A stretch of 64,000 nucleotides of DNA from Aradus depressus (taxonomy: Eukaryota; Arthropoda; Insecta; Hemiptera; Aradidae). This document shows positions 44,420-55,563 of this stretch, one piece after another (position 1 is the stretch's first letter; every line of letters starts with the position of its first letter). The position numbers were made by a program, and so were the translations under genes. The DNA lies in NCBI GenBank assembly GCA_963662175.1, contig OY759219.1, positions 24,966,908 through 25,030,907 on the forward strand. Direction: 5' to 3'. Below the pieces are notes generated by a model. The model was not told where the DNA came from. It saw nothing but the letters and a program-made list of their open reading frames with translations, and ran no database searches.

Positions 44420-45400
44420 TAGGTTCTTCCTACCTGGACTGTAAGATACAAAAAGACAAATGAAGCCTTCCAGTCTCCTTAGTAAATCTAAGAATATTGC
44501 CGTAGTCTAATCTTCCTCTATGATATGTATATCTCGAGCGAAAATGTGGAATCTCCTCCGAGCTTATCCCGTGCATCTACCCAGGAAGTGAGCTGCCGTC
44601 TCCTGTTCTCCACATCTGTTACAGCTGGGACTGTCCTTGACTCCTACGATATGAAGATGTCTATTGAAGGGGTTTTATTGAAACTCGCTCCTGTTGAGGT
44701 TCAGCTTCCTATCCTCCCAATATGGAATCCTCAGCAGTTCAGGAACCTCAGTTCGATCCTGTCCGGCGTATCAACTCCACCCTAGGCCCGTCGTACAGGG
44801 AGCACTCGAGAACTACGTTTATATGTAACACTTACTGCCTCCTCACGTCCAATGAAGAGTCCAGTTTCCTGTTTAACTAGTACGCACTCCCTTACTAGCT
44901 TTGATCTAAATAAAAGGCCAGCAAGTTAGTTAAGAATCCAATCCTGAGCCTTCACACCAATGTTGATACTTGTTTCTATGTTTTAACTTTCCTTCGCAAA
45001 ATATATTTCATTCTTCACACTTGCTGTTCATTGCTTCAATGATCTGCTCAAAACCTAGATTAAAAGAATTCTTTTTATATGAAGTTTTAAAAAATAAATT
45101 TATTTCACCCCTTTAAATATCCGATCTTTGTTGCTTCCTCTGTTAATGGTGTTATGTTTGAATAATCAGAAACTCAAGGAGACATTACAAACAAAGCTAA
45201 TGTGAAAGTCTGTTAAATGGATACTTTACATACAAGTATAAAAAAATTCAATATCTCGTGACCATTAGGGGAGACCGGGGCATGGTCTAGATAACTGATA
45301 CATTTGCACAGATACTGCGCCACCAGTACGTCTGCATCACATTTTGAGTTTTTTCAAGTTCAATTGGAAAATAGTAGATAAAAGGTTACTCACTATAGTC
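44420..45400. other. No recognisable gene
   Basis: 44440-44800 shares 'gtggaatctcctccgagc' and 'gaagtgagctgccgtctc' with 41690-41790, so it is a dispersed repeat. The frame 44525-44785 lies in it. It may be the 3' part of a LINE. Confidence 0.35.
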
Positions 45401-45499
45401 GGAATTATTTATAAAAAGAAGGTGAGATCAGCCTTGCGGGCGACAAAAAACAAACTCGTAGAATTTCTGCCAAGCTTTCGGCACTGAGTGTGCCTTTTA

Positions 45500-46267
45500 G
45501 CCTTCTTACACACCAAAGCCGAGCCGAGCAGGGCCGGGCGAAGCGATGCGAAGCCGAGCCGAGCGGAATCTGCCTGCGTTCGCACCGAAGCCGATTCGCT
45601 CTCAGTAGGTTTTCTAGCCTTGTAGTGAGAGGTGCTTCTTTCCTATTCAGTCTCAGTTGAAACGTGGTGCAAAATGATGTCATCAACTTTGATGATGATG
45701 ATGTTATTGGATAGTTCATCACTTGATGATGAATGTGTGGCAGAAAGAAGGCGATACTGGACTCACAATATAAATAAAGATAACGAGACTAATGGACAGT
45801 TCGTAACTCTATACGAGAAACTACAAGAAGATGAAGAACGGTTTTGGAGATATTTTAGAATGAGTACCCATACATTTGATAGATTTATTGTCACATCCCT
45901 GTCCATGTACTTGTTAGATTGATGCCACAACGGAGGTCTTTCTTGAATCGAACTAATTAATATTTCTGTCAACACTCATTATAATATTAAAAAATTTAAA
46001 AAACAAAAACCACTTGAAACAATAAAAAAACAATATATTGCGCAATATGATGTAACTCACTGGGCTGAAACACCGAACTAGACTGAATGACGGAAGAAAC
46101 CGCTTGGCAGAAAACGCTCGAATTGGCGGTAGGTAGTACTGCTCAAAACCGCCCGGCGCGGCTCGGCCTTGGTTTGAATACTCCCATGTAAACCCTGCGT
46201 ATTTAGCGATCAAGCGTTTTCCGCCCGGCTCGGCTCGGCTCGGCCCGGCTTTGGTGTGAAACCCCAC
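45500..46267. mobile_element. Harbinger (PIF) deletion derivative, TTA TSD
   Basis: TTA flanks both ends (45497-45499, 46268-46270). The inverted ends share 'cacaccaaagccg' followed by repeated GCCGAGC pentamers, giving unusual GC-rich subterminal zones (45512-45600 and 46145-46255). It encodes only a transposase N-terminus (45674-45922). Confidence 0.85.
45674..45922 (+). pseudogene. HARBI1-like transposase, N-terminal fragment
   Basis: 82 codons from the second ATG. 'ERRRYWTHNINKDNETNGQF' then 'TLYEKLQEDEERFWRYFRMS' and 'THTFDRF' is the conserved start of PIF/Harbinger transposases (RRxWVxPIN...GxFxxLxxxLxxDExxFxxYFRMS..FDxLL). The frame then ends 'SMYLLD' and stops; the DDE domain is missing, so it cannot transpose by itself. 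The upstream ATG at 45632 would add 14 unlikely residues. Host HARBI1 genes are also possible in principle, but the terminal repeats and TTA duplication show this is the element itself. Confidence 0.85.
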
Positions 46268-46359
46268 TTAGGGCTTTACGAATGAATGAATAGCATTCTG
46301 ACAGAGTGAAGTGAGTCTATATAATTACAAACCTTAACCTTATCAATGATGTAGTTAGT

Positions 46360-46520
46360 TATTATGACTCTGGCCCCGGCTTTAAATACAAGGTCATATC
46401 GCCTACTAGCAGACCGCTCTTTCCTTTGGTGGACATGAACCCGATTCTACCATGGGAGTCCTAAATTTTGTCTATCTTAAATTTTTATTCACCTAGAGTA
46501 GGGGTACAAATACCTGACAA
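46360..46520 (-). mobile_element. SINE family A, 3' half, minus strand
   Basis: 'ttaaatacaaggtcatatcg' through 'tttttattcacctagagtag'. Head missing. Confidence 0.8.
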
Positions 46521-46649
46521 AGTTCTATTCATGGATGATGTTGGTTGTTTTTGAGATTACTTTATTTTATGTGTGACATCATATTTTAAGGCCTTTGTCT
46601 ACCGTTATTACTGATAAGACTGATATTGGAGTAGCTGGCATTAATCTCT

Positions 46650-46682
46650 GGGGGGCCGGGGGGGGGGGGGGGGGGGGGGGGG
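46650..46682. repeat. G homopolymer tract
   Basis: GGGGGGCC followed by about 22 more G residues and CAGTAGG. Probably the inner edge of a lost CAGGGGCG element. Confidence 0.6.
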
Positions 46683-46805
46683 CAGTAGGTCAACATTATC
46701 GTGATAATAGAACAATAGTTTACATTTCTCAATCATATTTTTAGTTTAAGTTTAATTAAATCTAATAATTAACAATCAGTTACCAGACACAAAATATTAG
46801 GATAA

Positions 46806-47623
46806 GGGTAATTCCATATGAACTCGACATGACGGCCCACATCACTACTTTGAAAATAAAAAAGACTTCATTTTTCGATAATTTGGACACAAACGAACCA
46901 AAAAATCGTCATAAGAATTTTAAAAAATCGCTGTGACTAACTGTGCAGCGATATTACTGAATTCATGGTTTTTAACAATTTTTCTTATGGATAAAATATT
47001 TTCGTTCCCAAATGGACCATTTCACATGAAAAAAAATGTAAGGATATAGTTTTTTGTTAAAAATAAGTTTTTTCCAAAAAGTCGACTTTTTTTTTGATTC
47101 AATATATGTCAGAAGTTTATGGATGAAAATTTAAGTTTGACTTCTCAAATTACTTGTGAGTATCCCCACTAACAAACGCACAATCAATTTTTTTGGGTAT
47201 CCTACTTGTTTTAACTTTACGCCAAAATTCATTTGTTAAATTTATCAACACGTTAAATCAAATGTTTATAATATATACGGTGATTCCCTCGTAACTTTAA
47301 AAAAAAATTTGGGTGTAACTAGACCGAAAATGGAGTAGAATGCCGCCAACCGCACCTTTCTATCTCAATGCGTTGCCGAGATATGATTTTTTTTTTTTAA
47401 TTTTCGAGAAAACTACGTTTTTTGCCATCAAATCCCACATTTCTCCCCTTTAAATCAACTTTTGAGCACATTTTCGGAATCAGCGTTAAATTTAACGCTG
47501 ATTCCGAAAATGTGGTCAAAAGTTGATTTAAAGGGGAGAAATGTGGGATTTGATGGCAAAAAACGTTGTTTATTTTCAAAGTCATGATGTGGGCCGTCAT
47601 GTCGAGTTCATATGGAATTACCC
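46806..47623. mobile_element. 818-bp element with GGGTAATTCC ends and central palindrome
   Basis: Ends GGGTAATTCCATATGAACTC and its complement, matching over at least 40 bp ('gacatgacggcccacatca'). ATAA is found outside both ends (46802-46805, 47624-47627). Positions 47415-47490 and 47491-47566 form a palindrome with 76-bp arms, no spacer and one mismatch. No ORF except frames forced by the palindrome. The terminal motif is shared with 58103-58807. Superfamily unknown. Confidence 0.85.
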
Positions 47624-47759
47624 ATAACAAAATAGTCAACACAAATTTAATTCAACAATTAAAATTTTCATCAGTCTAGTCATCCAGTCTTATACAGTAA
47701 GTAGTAAGTAAGTAAGTATCCTCAATTAAATAAGCCTTAATTTTCTTCTTTTTTTTTCG

Positions 47760-48480
47760 AGGGTGTGCTAAACTCTCATACTTCGCCGGTGGGCAGCATT
47801 CGTTGGAGTCCGAACTTTAAGAAAGCGTAATTTGAATCCGAATAACTTTTGACTGGGGACTGAAGCTTTCTATATTCTTCTAATATCTTGACTAATGTTT
47901 GTATATTATAATTTTTTAAAATTAAGTACATAGATCGCACATTTTTGGGTGGCACCGAGCGTTCTGTGGGGAGGGAAGGGCCTGCCCACACATGCCCTCG
48001 CCCCCCCCCCCCCCCTCCCTAGCTACGCCAACGAAGACTAACAATACACATCACATGAGTTATTCGAGGGTGTGCTTGCAAAGCCCAAGACGTCAGGTGT
48101 TAACTCCAAGGTGTGGGGGCTAGGACGTGATGTCTCAGAATTATTTTGACATGGTCGTGCCCTCACCGTACGGTGTTTGTTGGACACATTGCAATTAGTC
48201 TTGTGTAATTAGAGTGTCGCCGCTTCGGAACGGTGAACCTCTCGTCCCACTCTGGAGGAGTGTGCTTATGTCCGCCCATGTGTGAGGACCCAGAACCGTA
48301 CTCAGTATGCTGTGTCCGCCCATCACCAGGAACAATGGATGACATCTTCTGGGGCCAATGGCCATTGTGTCAGCAACACATAACGAGACCAACTCCAAGT
48401 TATTCCCGGACTCTGTCCATTGTTGTCAAGTCTTCCTTTTTTTTTCTCTCTCTCTCACAAATTACAAACTATACACAATT
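47760..48480. other. Unclassified, includes CAGGGGCG end scrap
   Basis: 47995-48035 has a C run then 'tccctagctacgccaacg', like a CAGGGGCG element end. 'tcgagggtgtgct' occurs at 47758 and 48065. Overlapping frames at 48163-48484 show no known domain. Confidence 0.35.
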
Positions 48481-48578
48481 ATGATGCAGAAAAAATACAA
48501 AAACTAAAAATAATAATTTTTCGACTGTTTTATTATTATAATTGGTTTATTAAGTAGGAGCTGAGGCTAAATTAAAAC

Positions 48579-49121
48579 GACGTTACGGACTACTACGTAG
48601 ACTACTTGGACCAAAGTCAAAACTTTCTACTGCCAACAAACTGACCATTTACAAGACTATAATACGACCTATATGGACATACGGCCTCGAACTATGGGGT
48701 ACAGCCAAACAATCCAATATAAACCGCATCCAAGCTTTCCAGTCCAAAGTCCTTCGTCGAATTGTAAATGCTCCCTTCTACGTCACCAATAAATTACTCC
48801 ATGAAGACCTAAACATCGCAACCGTCCAAGAACTCGTCCAATCCCGATTCTTAAATTTCCACAATAAACTTTCATCCCATCCTAACCCATTTGCACAAGT
48901 CCTATCCTCTCAATCCCATCCTGACAATCCTCCACGCCGTCTGAATAGGAGGTGGGCTCGAGATCTTCTAAGGGAAATCTAAACATTGTACTAGTTTCTA
49001 GGGAGTGTCAGCGCTGGCTGGCCTCTCCCAACATGTGGCATAGACACTTAAGCATAGAGTTAACATATTTGCTCATTATATAAAATGTATATAGATTGCA
49101 AATGAAGAAAAAAAAAAAAAA
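48579..49121 (+). pseudogene. Jockey-like LINE ORF2 C-terminus, 3' UTR, poly(A)
   Basis: Open without an ATG from 48563 to the stop at 48980-48982. It reads 'RRYGLLRRLLGPKSKLSTA', 'TIIRPIWTYGLELWGTAK', 'NRIQAFQSKVLRRIVNAPFY', 'NKLLHEDLNIATVQELVQ', 'SQSHPDNPPRRLNRRWARDL'. This is the jockey-clade pattern RPxWTYGxELWG, FQxKxLRxIxNAP. The 3' UTR of about 125 bp ends in a 17-base A run. A 10-bp TSD AAATTAAAAC (48569-48578, 49122-49131) fits. It is the best preserved of three related copies and has no frameshift in this part, so it is fairly young. The RT catalytic region is absent. Confidence 0.88.
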
Positions 49122-49419
49122 AAATTAAAACAACACGGAATCTAAGGTTTTCGCACTCTGACACATTAACCACAGTACACTGACACAATAACCATGAAAA
49201 CACATTAACTCCGGAGGTTAAGAATGCTCTAATTCAGAAACTATTGTTGAACTTGAAATTTTGAAATGAAGTTGTGCTAACTTATATCTGATTATTTATT
49301 ATTATATAGCTCACCAGACAGAACCCTGTCGTTTTTAATATGAAGACGGCTAATATAATGAGATGTGATTATTACACAGATTGTAAAATAAAATGTAGAC
49401 TAATTTCTCACATAGGTTA

Positions 49420-49660
49420 TTATTATAAAGTGAATAATGTGATTGCCTTCCTGTTTAAAATTGTTTTATTTTACAACCGTTTTCGCATTTTCCGCAACAT
49501 CAGAGAGAAGAAAAATATAGGGGTGAGTGGGTGGTAACTCTTCACATCAGTTTCTGAACGGCACTCACTCCTATTCCCCGGCAGATATATGCAAAACCGG
49601 TTGTAAAATAAAGACATTTTGAACAGCAAGACAATCACTTTAATCACCTTATAAAGAAAC
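49420..49660. repeat. Palindromic repeat, weak hammerhead-like cores
   Basis: 49425-49488 and 49595-49655 are inverted copies ('gattgccttcctgtttaaa', 'ttattttacaaccg'). The left arm on the minus strand reads CTGATGT, T, GC...GC, GAAA. Confidence 0.5.
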
Positions 49661-49889
49661 ATCCTGTAACATTGCTACTGATCGAAAATTTCTATTTTTT
49701 TTTATGCTAGTTCGAGTTTGAGGTTGCCTTCAGAAGTATGCTGTCTACAAAGAACACATTACTTATTAAAAATATAAATTAATCCTAAAGTGTAAAATAA
49801 ATACAATATTTACCATACGCACTAAAATGAACTGTCATAATAAATAAATGTAATAAATAAGTAACATATTGCATTTATTTACTTAAAAC

Positions 49890-50115
49890 GAAATTCAGGG
49901 GACTTTGAAACGTGAAAATCCGTTGAAATCTCGAACTCAGATTTTGGCACGATTACAATACTGTCAATACTCTACGTCAATAGTCGTCATTTCGTGTTCT
50001 CAGACACACAGATGGACAGCATTTTTTTTTTTCATATCTGGAATCTAGATATAGAAAAACATGAAATTCTGTTGAAAACTCCGCATCGATTACATAACTT
50101 CCCCTATACTTCGCA
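49890..50115 (-). repeat. Foldback scrap and modular repeat end
   Basis: 'gattttggcacgattacaat' then 'aacatgaaattctgttgaaa' and 'cctatacttcgcatagctgg'. Confidence 0.5.
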
Positions 50116-50223
50116 TAGCTGGGGAAATAAAATTCTGTCTGTCTGTGTGTTTGTGTGTGTCTATGAGCGGAATTTAGCACAATTAAAATACTTCCTTATA
50201 CTATGGATCCATGAAAGTAATAA

Positions 50224-50503
50224 CACGTAGTTCTCGAATGCGCGCTATACGACGGACCCAGGGCGGCGCTGATTCGCCAGACAGTACCTGGGACTGGATC
50301 TGCCGGGGACTGATGACGGAGGCTGGGCTACCTGGCTTTTGGTCGGTTCGTCTCCTCCAATCAAGAAAGCCTTTTAACCAGCAGGACGACTGTGGACAGT
50401 AGCCATCGAGCCGGTCCACAGCCGAAGAACCCGTTTCCCAACGCAATAGGGTGATGTGACCGACCCAACCCCCAAGAGGTCAGGAGCACCAAAAAAAAAA
50501 AAA
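50224..50503 (+). pseudogene. Very short 5'-truncated LINE copy with TSD
   Basis: Reads 'HVVLECALYDGPRAALIRQT' at 50224 onward, the same C-terminal motif as 'HVIFECSLYDGP' in the LINE at 24715-25284. Then 3' UTR and a 14-base A tail. The 13-bp TSD is ATGAAAGTAATAA (50211-50223) and ATGCAAGTAATAA (50504-50516), one mismatch. The insertion is 280 bp long, into a foldback repeat. The ATG at 50211 belongs to the target site and is not the LINE start. Confidence 0.85.
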
Positions 50504-50529
50504 ATGCAAGTAATAAATAAAAACATCTT

Positions 50530-50700
50530 CAAATTTCAAGTTCAAATTTCTGAATTAGAGCGCTCAAAAAATTGCAATGAGATACAGACGCACAGACAGA
50601 CTTCATCGCGCAAATGGTCAAAACGTGTTCTGGGGACTTTAAATCGTGAAATTCCATTGATCCTCGATCTCAGATTTTCGCACGATTACACTACTTAAGG
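50530..50700. repeat. Foldback-family right-end fragment
   Basis: 'tagagcgctcaaaaaattgc', 'caaatggtcaaaacgtgttc', 'ctcagattttcgcacgatta'. Confidence 0.55.
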
Positions 50701-50704
50701 AATA

Positions 50705-50940
50705 TATCGGTGGCAATTGGGAAGAAGTGGCTATGTCGACTTTTTGCCAAAAATGAGTTAAGTCGATGAAACGATGTGGACAGGGCTGAGACACATTGGG
50801 AAGACGCGGCCAAGTCCTCTCGTTAACCTTACCAGCAAGATTGTGCCAGTGGCATGCTTTCCACCTACATATATTGAAAGCGCTCCCTTGTAAAATTTGC
50901 TCTTAACGACTTAGCCACTTCTTCCCAATGGCCACCGATA
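50705..50940. mobile_element. 236-bp MITE, TA target duplication
   Basis: Ends TATCGGTGGCAATTGGGAAG and the complement of TATCGGTGGCCATTGGGAAG; inverted ends of about 33 bp ('aagaagtggcta'). TA lies outside both ends (50703-50704, 50941-50942). Fits a Tc1/mariner-type non-autonomous element. No other copy seen. Confidence 0.8.
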
Positions 50941-50952
50941 TAACAAATGTAT

Positions 50953-51270
50953 TTTGCCTTCTGAGCTCAAAGTCGTGGGTTCGAAACCCAGCCGAAGCCC
51001 TTAGTTTATTTTATCTGGAAGATAAAATAAACTTAAGCACGCCGCCCTTCGGATGAGACGTTAAGCGATGGTCCCGAGCCTGTACGATGTCAAGTAACTC
51101 GTTAAAGTCTCCTTATCCTTGGTGAATAAAAATTTAGGGTAGGCAAAATTTAGGACTCCCACAGTAGAGTCGGGCTCATGTCCACCAGGGTGACGAAAGA
51201 GCGTTCTGGTAGTAGGCGATATGACCTCGAAGTTAAAGCCCGGGCATGAGTCATAAAACCTAACCTAACT
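50953..51270 (+). mobile_element. SINE family A, head slightly truncated
   Basis: From TGCCTTCTGAGCTCAAAGTC with B box GGTTCGAAACC to CATAAAACCTAACCTAAC. Starts 13 bp after the MITE. Confidence 0.88.
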
Positions 51271-51780
51271 TATAACAAAGTAATACGTGAAATGTGCCAT
51301 AAAATATTCTTCATGCATACTGAGGAACATGACAAAATACTAAATCCATTGATGACTATTGTTTTATAGTTGAAAACAGAAAAGTGGGTGAATGAAAATG
51401 TTGTTCCTATAAATCAGTTCTTAAGTAACAGTTAGTAGCAGTTTAGATAACATCAGTAGGCAATTATTAAGTCGTCAACATCAGTAAAAAAAAGAAATAT
51501 ATAAGAAAAAAAAGATGGTGTAAGTAGCTCCGATGTCTAACATAAGAAGCGTGTATTCCTGTTTTCAGAACCGGTTAGGCGCCTAGGAAATTTGAATAAT
51601 TTAACAGGAATGAATGAGGTGTGATGTACCTATCCACTAACTGGCCGTACAAGTTGTTACGACTTTATCACTTGACCAAGGATCATTTGCTGCAATTTTC
51701 ATACCCCTTCAAGTCAATTCCATGTTATTAGCATCAAATGAGATACTATTAGAGTTCAGACTTCATTATTTGGGTAATAT
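51271..51780. other. No recognisable gene
   Basis: AT-rich, no coding signal seen. Confidence 0.4.
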
Positions 51781-51918
51781 AATGTAAAAAATTCGTCGGT
51801 GAATCACTAGGAATGTACCTCCCCAAAATGAATTGATCAATTAACTTTTTGTTTCCTCTCCAAAGATAGTCGACCATTTGCGCTAATATTTGACAGTCGA
51901 CTTACATGCGGGCACCTT

Positions 51919-52260
51919 TTTTTTTTCCGAGGGCTGATTTGTGTCACCGCGGCCAGAGTAGGCCTATTGTGTGCCCTGTGTGTGTTGGTCTCTACAGCAG
52001 CCCTGTATCTTTAATAAAGTCCAGCATTCTTCTGCAGGTTCCTTCCATTATCTGCTTCGGTTCCGTTATGGCAGACCCGAAGCAATGAAAACGTCTGCTT
52101 TCTAATGCCCCACACTGGCTTAGAACATGAACCGGAGTCTCATTTTCCTCGCCAACTTTCCTGAACAGAGGGCTTCTAGCGATGCCCATATTGTGTAGGT
52201 CTTTTTTCATATGACAGTGTCCTGTAATCAGCCCTGTCATAACTCTTAGATCCATTCTAC
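51919..52260 (-). pseudogene. 5'-truncated LINE ORF2 C-terminus with 12-bp TSD
   Basis: Minus frame 52255-51992: 'LRVMTGLITGHCHMKKDLHN', 'NETPVHVLSQCGALESRRFH', ending 'KDTGLL'. The GLxTGHC...ET..HVLxxC.AL..RR pattern is the C-terminus of a LINE different from the others here. A short poly(A) tail, seen as T at about 51919-51927, is followed by the TSD TGCGGGCACCTT (51907-51918 and 52261-52272), perfect over 12 bp. The copy has no frame break in 88 codons, so it is young. The ATG is within the truncated protein. Confidence 0.88.
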
Positions 52261-52521
52261 TGCGGGCACCTTAATCCTCATAGGAAATTTTGTGAAGATA
52301 AATTAATTACAACTTCAGTTATTAATATTTTTGAATTGAGCCCCCTTCCCTTCAGCAGATATTACTGAAATTTCACAGGTTATGTCCTGATTGGATTCTG
52401 ACTTTAAATATGAAATTTCATATCGATACATTCATTAAATCGGCAGTTATTTTATTTTTTTTAATATATCCCCCCTCCTGATTCCCCTTCTTTTCTGCCG
52501 AGTTCATTAAAAATTAATAAG

Positions 52522-52612
52522 TTAGGTGTTATGACTCATGCCCGGGCTTTAACTACGTCATATCACCTACTACCAGAGCGCTCTTTCGTCACTCTGGTGG
52601 CCGACTCTGGTG
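52522..52612 (-). mobile_element. 91-bp 5'-truncated SINE with 12-bp TSD
   Basis: 3' end of SINE family A in reverse: TTAGGTGTTATGACTCATGC to 'tcactctggtgg'. The TSD AAAATTAATAAG is perfect (52510-52521, 52613-52624). Shows that family A can be 5'-truncated like a LINE product. Confidence 0.88.
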
Positions 52613-52889
52613 AAAATTAATAAGTGTTGTTCTTATGGGGTTTTGGTCATTCATATAAAATTTCGTGTCGATTCTATCGGCAGTTATTAGAGTTTTTGTG
52701 TTAAGCCTCCCCCTTCTCTTAAGTTTCTTTTGGGTAAAAAACAATAGGTGTCATCGTTAGAGGATTTTGGATTCACATATAAAATTTCATCTTTCACAGA
52801 CAGACATTTTTTTCTTCTTCATATTTGGAGAGATCGCAAAACATGAAATTCCGTTGAAAACTCCTGATCGAATTTTTAACAGATTGAAA

Positions 52890-53110
52890 GTAAAGTCTGT
52901 CTGTCTGTGAACACAATAACTCCCAATAAAACGAATGTATCGACATGAAATTTTATATGTGCATCCAGAACCCTTTCAGGACGACACCTATGGATTTTCA
53001 GACAAATCGGCCAAAGGTATTGGAGAGATTACGGATTATCGATCGGTAATACACAAAAACTGTAATAACTGCCACATAACTTTGTTTCAGGATTCAGAAG
53101 CCACTATGTT
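52890..53110 (+). repeat. Modular dispersed repeat
   Basis: 'gtctgtctgtctgtgaacac', 'aatgtatcgacatgaaattt', 'acaaatcggccaaagg'. Confidence 0.6.
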
Positions 53111-53459
53111 AGTCAAATATTTCCCCACTTCTTGAAGTCAATAGATACAATAAAAAAATTTCAACTTCAACTAAAAATGTTTATGTTAGAAGAAACCCTT
53201 TACACGAAAACGAAATTTTATTCTCACTGTTCAAAAAGAATAATATAATCACAATAAAGAATCGTGTTTCATATCCAAAAACATTATTTGATACAAAGCT
53301 TTAATTTTTATTTTTTGGGCAGAGTCCCTCCACAACTTAAAGGTCAATTGAATATACGTTATTGTTTTATTTATTTATTTATAATTTTTTATTTATTTAT
53401 TTTTTATTTATTTTATATATATTGTTATTGTTACGTGGTTTTCTTTTCCTTTCCTATAT

Positions 53460-53640
53460 CTCGCACATTGGGTCCTGATGATGGGACGTAAGAACGTCCC
53501 GAAATCGTTGGGATAAAAACACTTTCGAAGAGTTTTTTTTTGTGAAATAATATAGAGCCAACCCTTGCTATTATAAGTTCTTTTAACGTATCTTGTTACC
53601 ATGTATTGGTTTAACGGAAAAAAATTTATTATTATTAATA
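53460..53640 (+). repeat. Repeat with a well-formed hammerhead-like core
   Basis: Core 53475-53504: CTGATGA, T, GGGACG, six bases, CGTCCC, GAAA, then TCGTTGGGATAAAA. The downstream part matches 20830-20945 in reverse. 'gtgaaataatatagagccaa' recurs at 53727. Confidence 0.7.
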
Positions 53641-53749
53641 TTGGGCTGGAGGGGGGAGTGAAAACGTGATTAATTAATTCTTGTTGGGGAAGTACATATC
53701 CAGTGATTTGACGACTTTTTTTTCTGTGAAATAATATAGAGCCAACCCT

Positions 53750-54440
53750 TGCTATCACATAGAGAAACATTTCATTATACTCATCTTTTGAAAAAAAAGT
53801 TAATTTGTAAATTTCTTGTATGTATGTATGCAGATTCCTTGAATTCAATGAATGCTAATCAAGGATCCCCATTATTCTATAACCTGCACATGTTTACATA
53901 CGAAAGTAGGATGTTTCATGCGTGGGCGTCTGCCGTACCGATGGCATTTAGTGTTTTGACGAGAGACGCTTTTCCAGGCCACAAATGCGTCTCAGTCTCA
54001 TGGACGCGAAGGTCAAAAATCAGGTAGACAAAAGGTCTTAAAGAAGACGTGATCAGGTTCGTCAAAGGCCATCCATAACGTAACGAAGGAACGATGACCT
54101 TTAATGTTTGAAGAAGATTCCTCAAAGATAGTACCGAGGAGTGGAAAAGGGAGGAATACTTTCTCCGTAAACTTATTGCCTTTGAGTAGGCGGGAGAAAG
54201 TGAGGTATCCAAAGGGACAATTTAATTATACCCGTCATGCTAATCTGGTTAGCCCAATGTTTGCTGAAAGGTACCATATTTTAGCACCAAGCCCACTGTA
54301 AAGACTGAATTTCTTCACCTTTTTTTTTTTTAATGGCTGACTAATGTTTACTCTGTCTGCTGGACAATTAGTACGCACTTGGTTATACAAGACGATCTAG
54401 AGGCTTAGACATTGTATAAATTTAGTTAATTGAAGACATT
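53750..54440. other. No recognisable gene
   Basis: Frames 53749-54027 (plus) and 53916-54212 (minus) overlap; neither has a known domain. Somewhat GC-richer than the surroundings. Confidence 0.3.
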
Positions 54441-55369
54441 ATAATCAGGGCATACAGGGGCGTGCCCTCCCCCCCCCCCCTGGCCAGAGGCCAGAGCAAA
54501 AAACCAAGATTAAAATGAAATGAACTAAAAAAATAGTTTTTATTAAAAATGGAATGCTTGCAAGTTACCAATAGGATCTTCATAAATCACAAGCTGCTAC
54601 ATAACAGTTGCTCCTGTTCATACGTTCAAATGTGTTCTGATATTTTTTTTTAACAGTAAAGTGGAAAGTATGGTGAAAATTTTGAAAGTATAGTTAGCAT
54701 GTGAAGTGACAGTGGTGGAAGGATGAAATAATGAGGAATTGTGTTTGTAAAAAGAGTTGTGTCATTTATAATATTTAACTCTGACGTCAAGGGTATGTAC
54801 AATTGAATTCTTAAAAATGGCCACTATATATTTTTTTTCAAATAAATTAATTTTGTGTATAAAATTTCGTAAAAAGTTTTAATTTTTTTTTACTTCCCTT
54901 AATCTCGCTCAACTAACTTAAGTTTTCAAAACTTGTGTTGTACAAATTAACGCGTTTGGAAAGTACCAATGCGCAGGACATAGTTAATTTTCTTTATTAA
55001 ATAATTTTATTATAAATCGGCATCCATCTTTATTTTTGATTAATTGGTACAGAGTAACGTCGCGTCCTTTATGTCTAGAGTTATTTATAACAATATCTTG
55101 GAGCTTAACTCAGATAATGTTTATTAAATTGTTTTAATTATTAATTTTTTTAAGATTCAGTAATACAAGTTCATTTAGCACATTTAAATTCAATTTAATT
55201 CAGTATAATAATTTTTTAAATATTTATTTATTGGGGTAATTTTATTATTTTTAATTAACTTTAATTTATATTAACAAAACAAGTCATATTACATTTATTT
55301 AAATATATATGAATATCGATCATTTCATTTCCTCGCTCAAAATCGTCATTTATGTTATAGGTACTTTAT

Positions 55370-55525
55370 ACTCTTGAAGCTGATTTTACATGCGCAGTAA
55401 AAATGCAAAGCGCAGCAGCAGCAAATGCACGCTATTGGATGTGAGTCATTTAATTCTAAAAGCACAGAAACCACAGCGTGCATTTGCTGCTGCTGCTGCG
55501 CTTTGAATTTTTGCTGCCAACTTAA
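55370..55525. repeat. Internal palindromic MITE, copy 3
   Basis: Arms around 'aatgcaaagcgcagcagcag'; the right arm has one extra CTG. The left TTAA has mutated to TTGA. Confidence 0.7.
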
Positions 55526-55563
55526 GTATTACAGTCAGTGGTTACCTTAGGGGGAGCTTCTAG

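Larger units (their letters stand above)
51785..52890 (-). repeat. Modular repeat, minus, with LINE and SINE insertions
   Basis: Family signatures 'tcggtgaatcactaggaatg' at 51796 and 'aacatgaaattccgttgaaa' at 52840. Interrupted by a LINE at 51919-52260 and a SINE scrap at 52522-52612, each with TSDs. Confidence 0.7.

Noticed and set aside
47397..47642. 81-codon minus frame
   Set aside because: It lies across a palindrome in a non-coding transposon; no homology expected.
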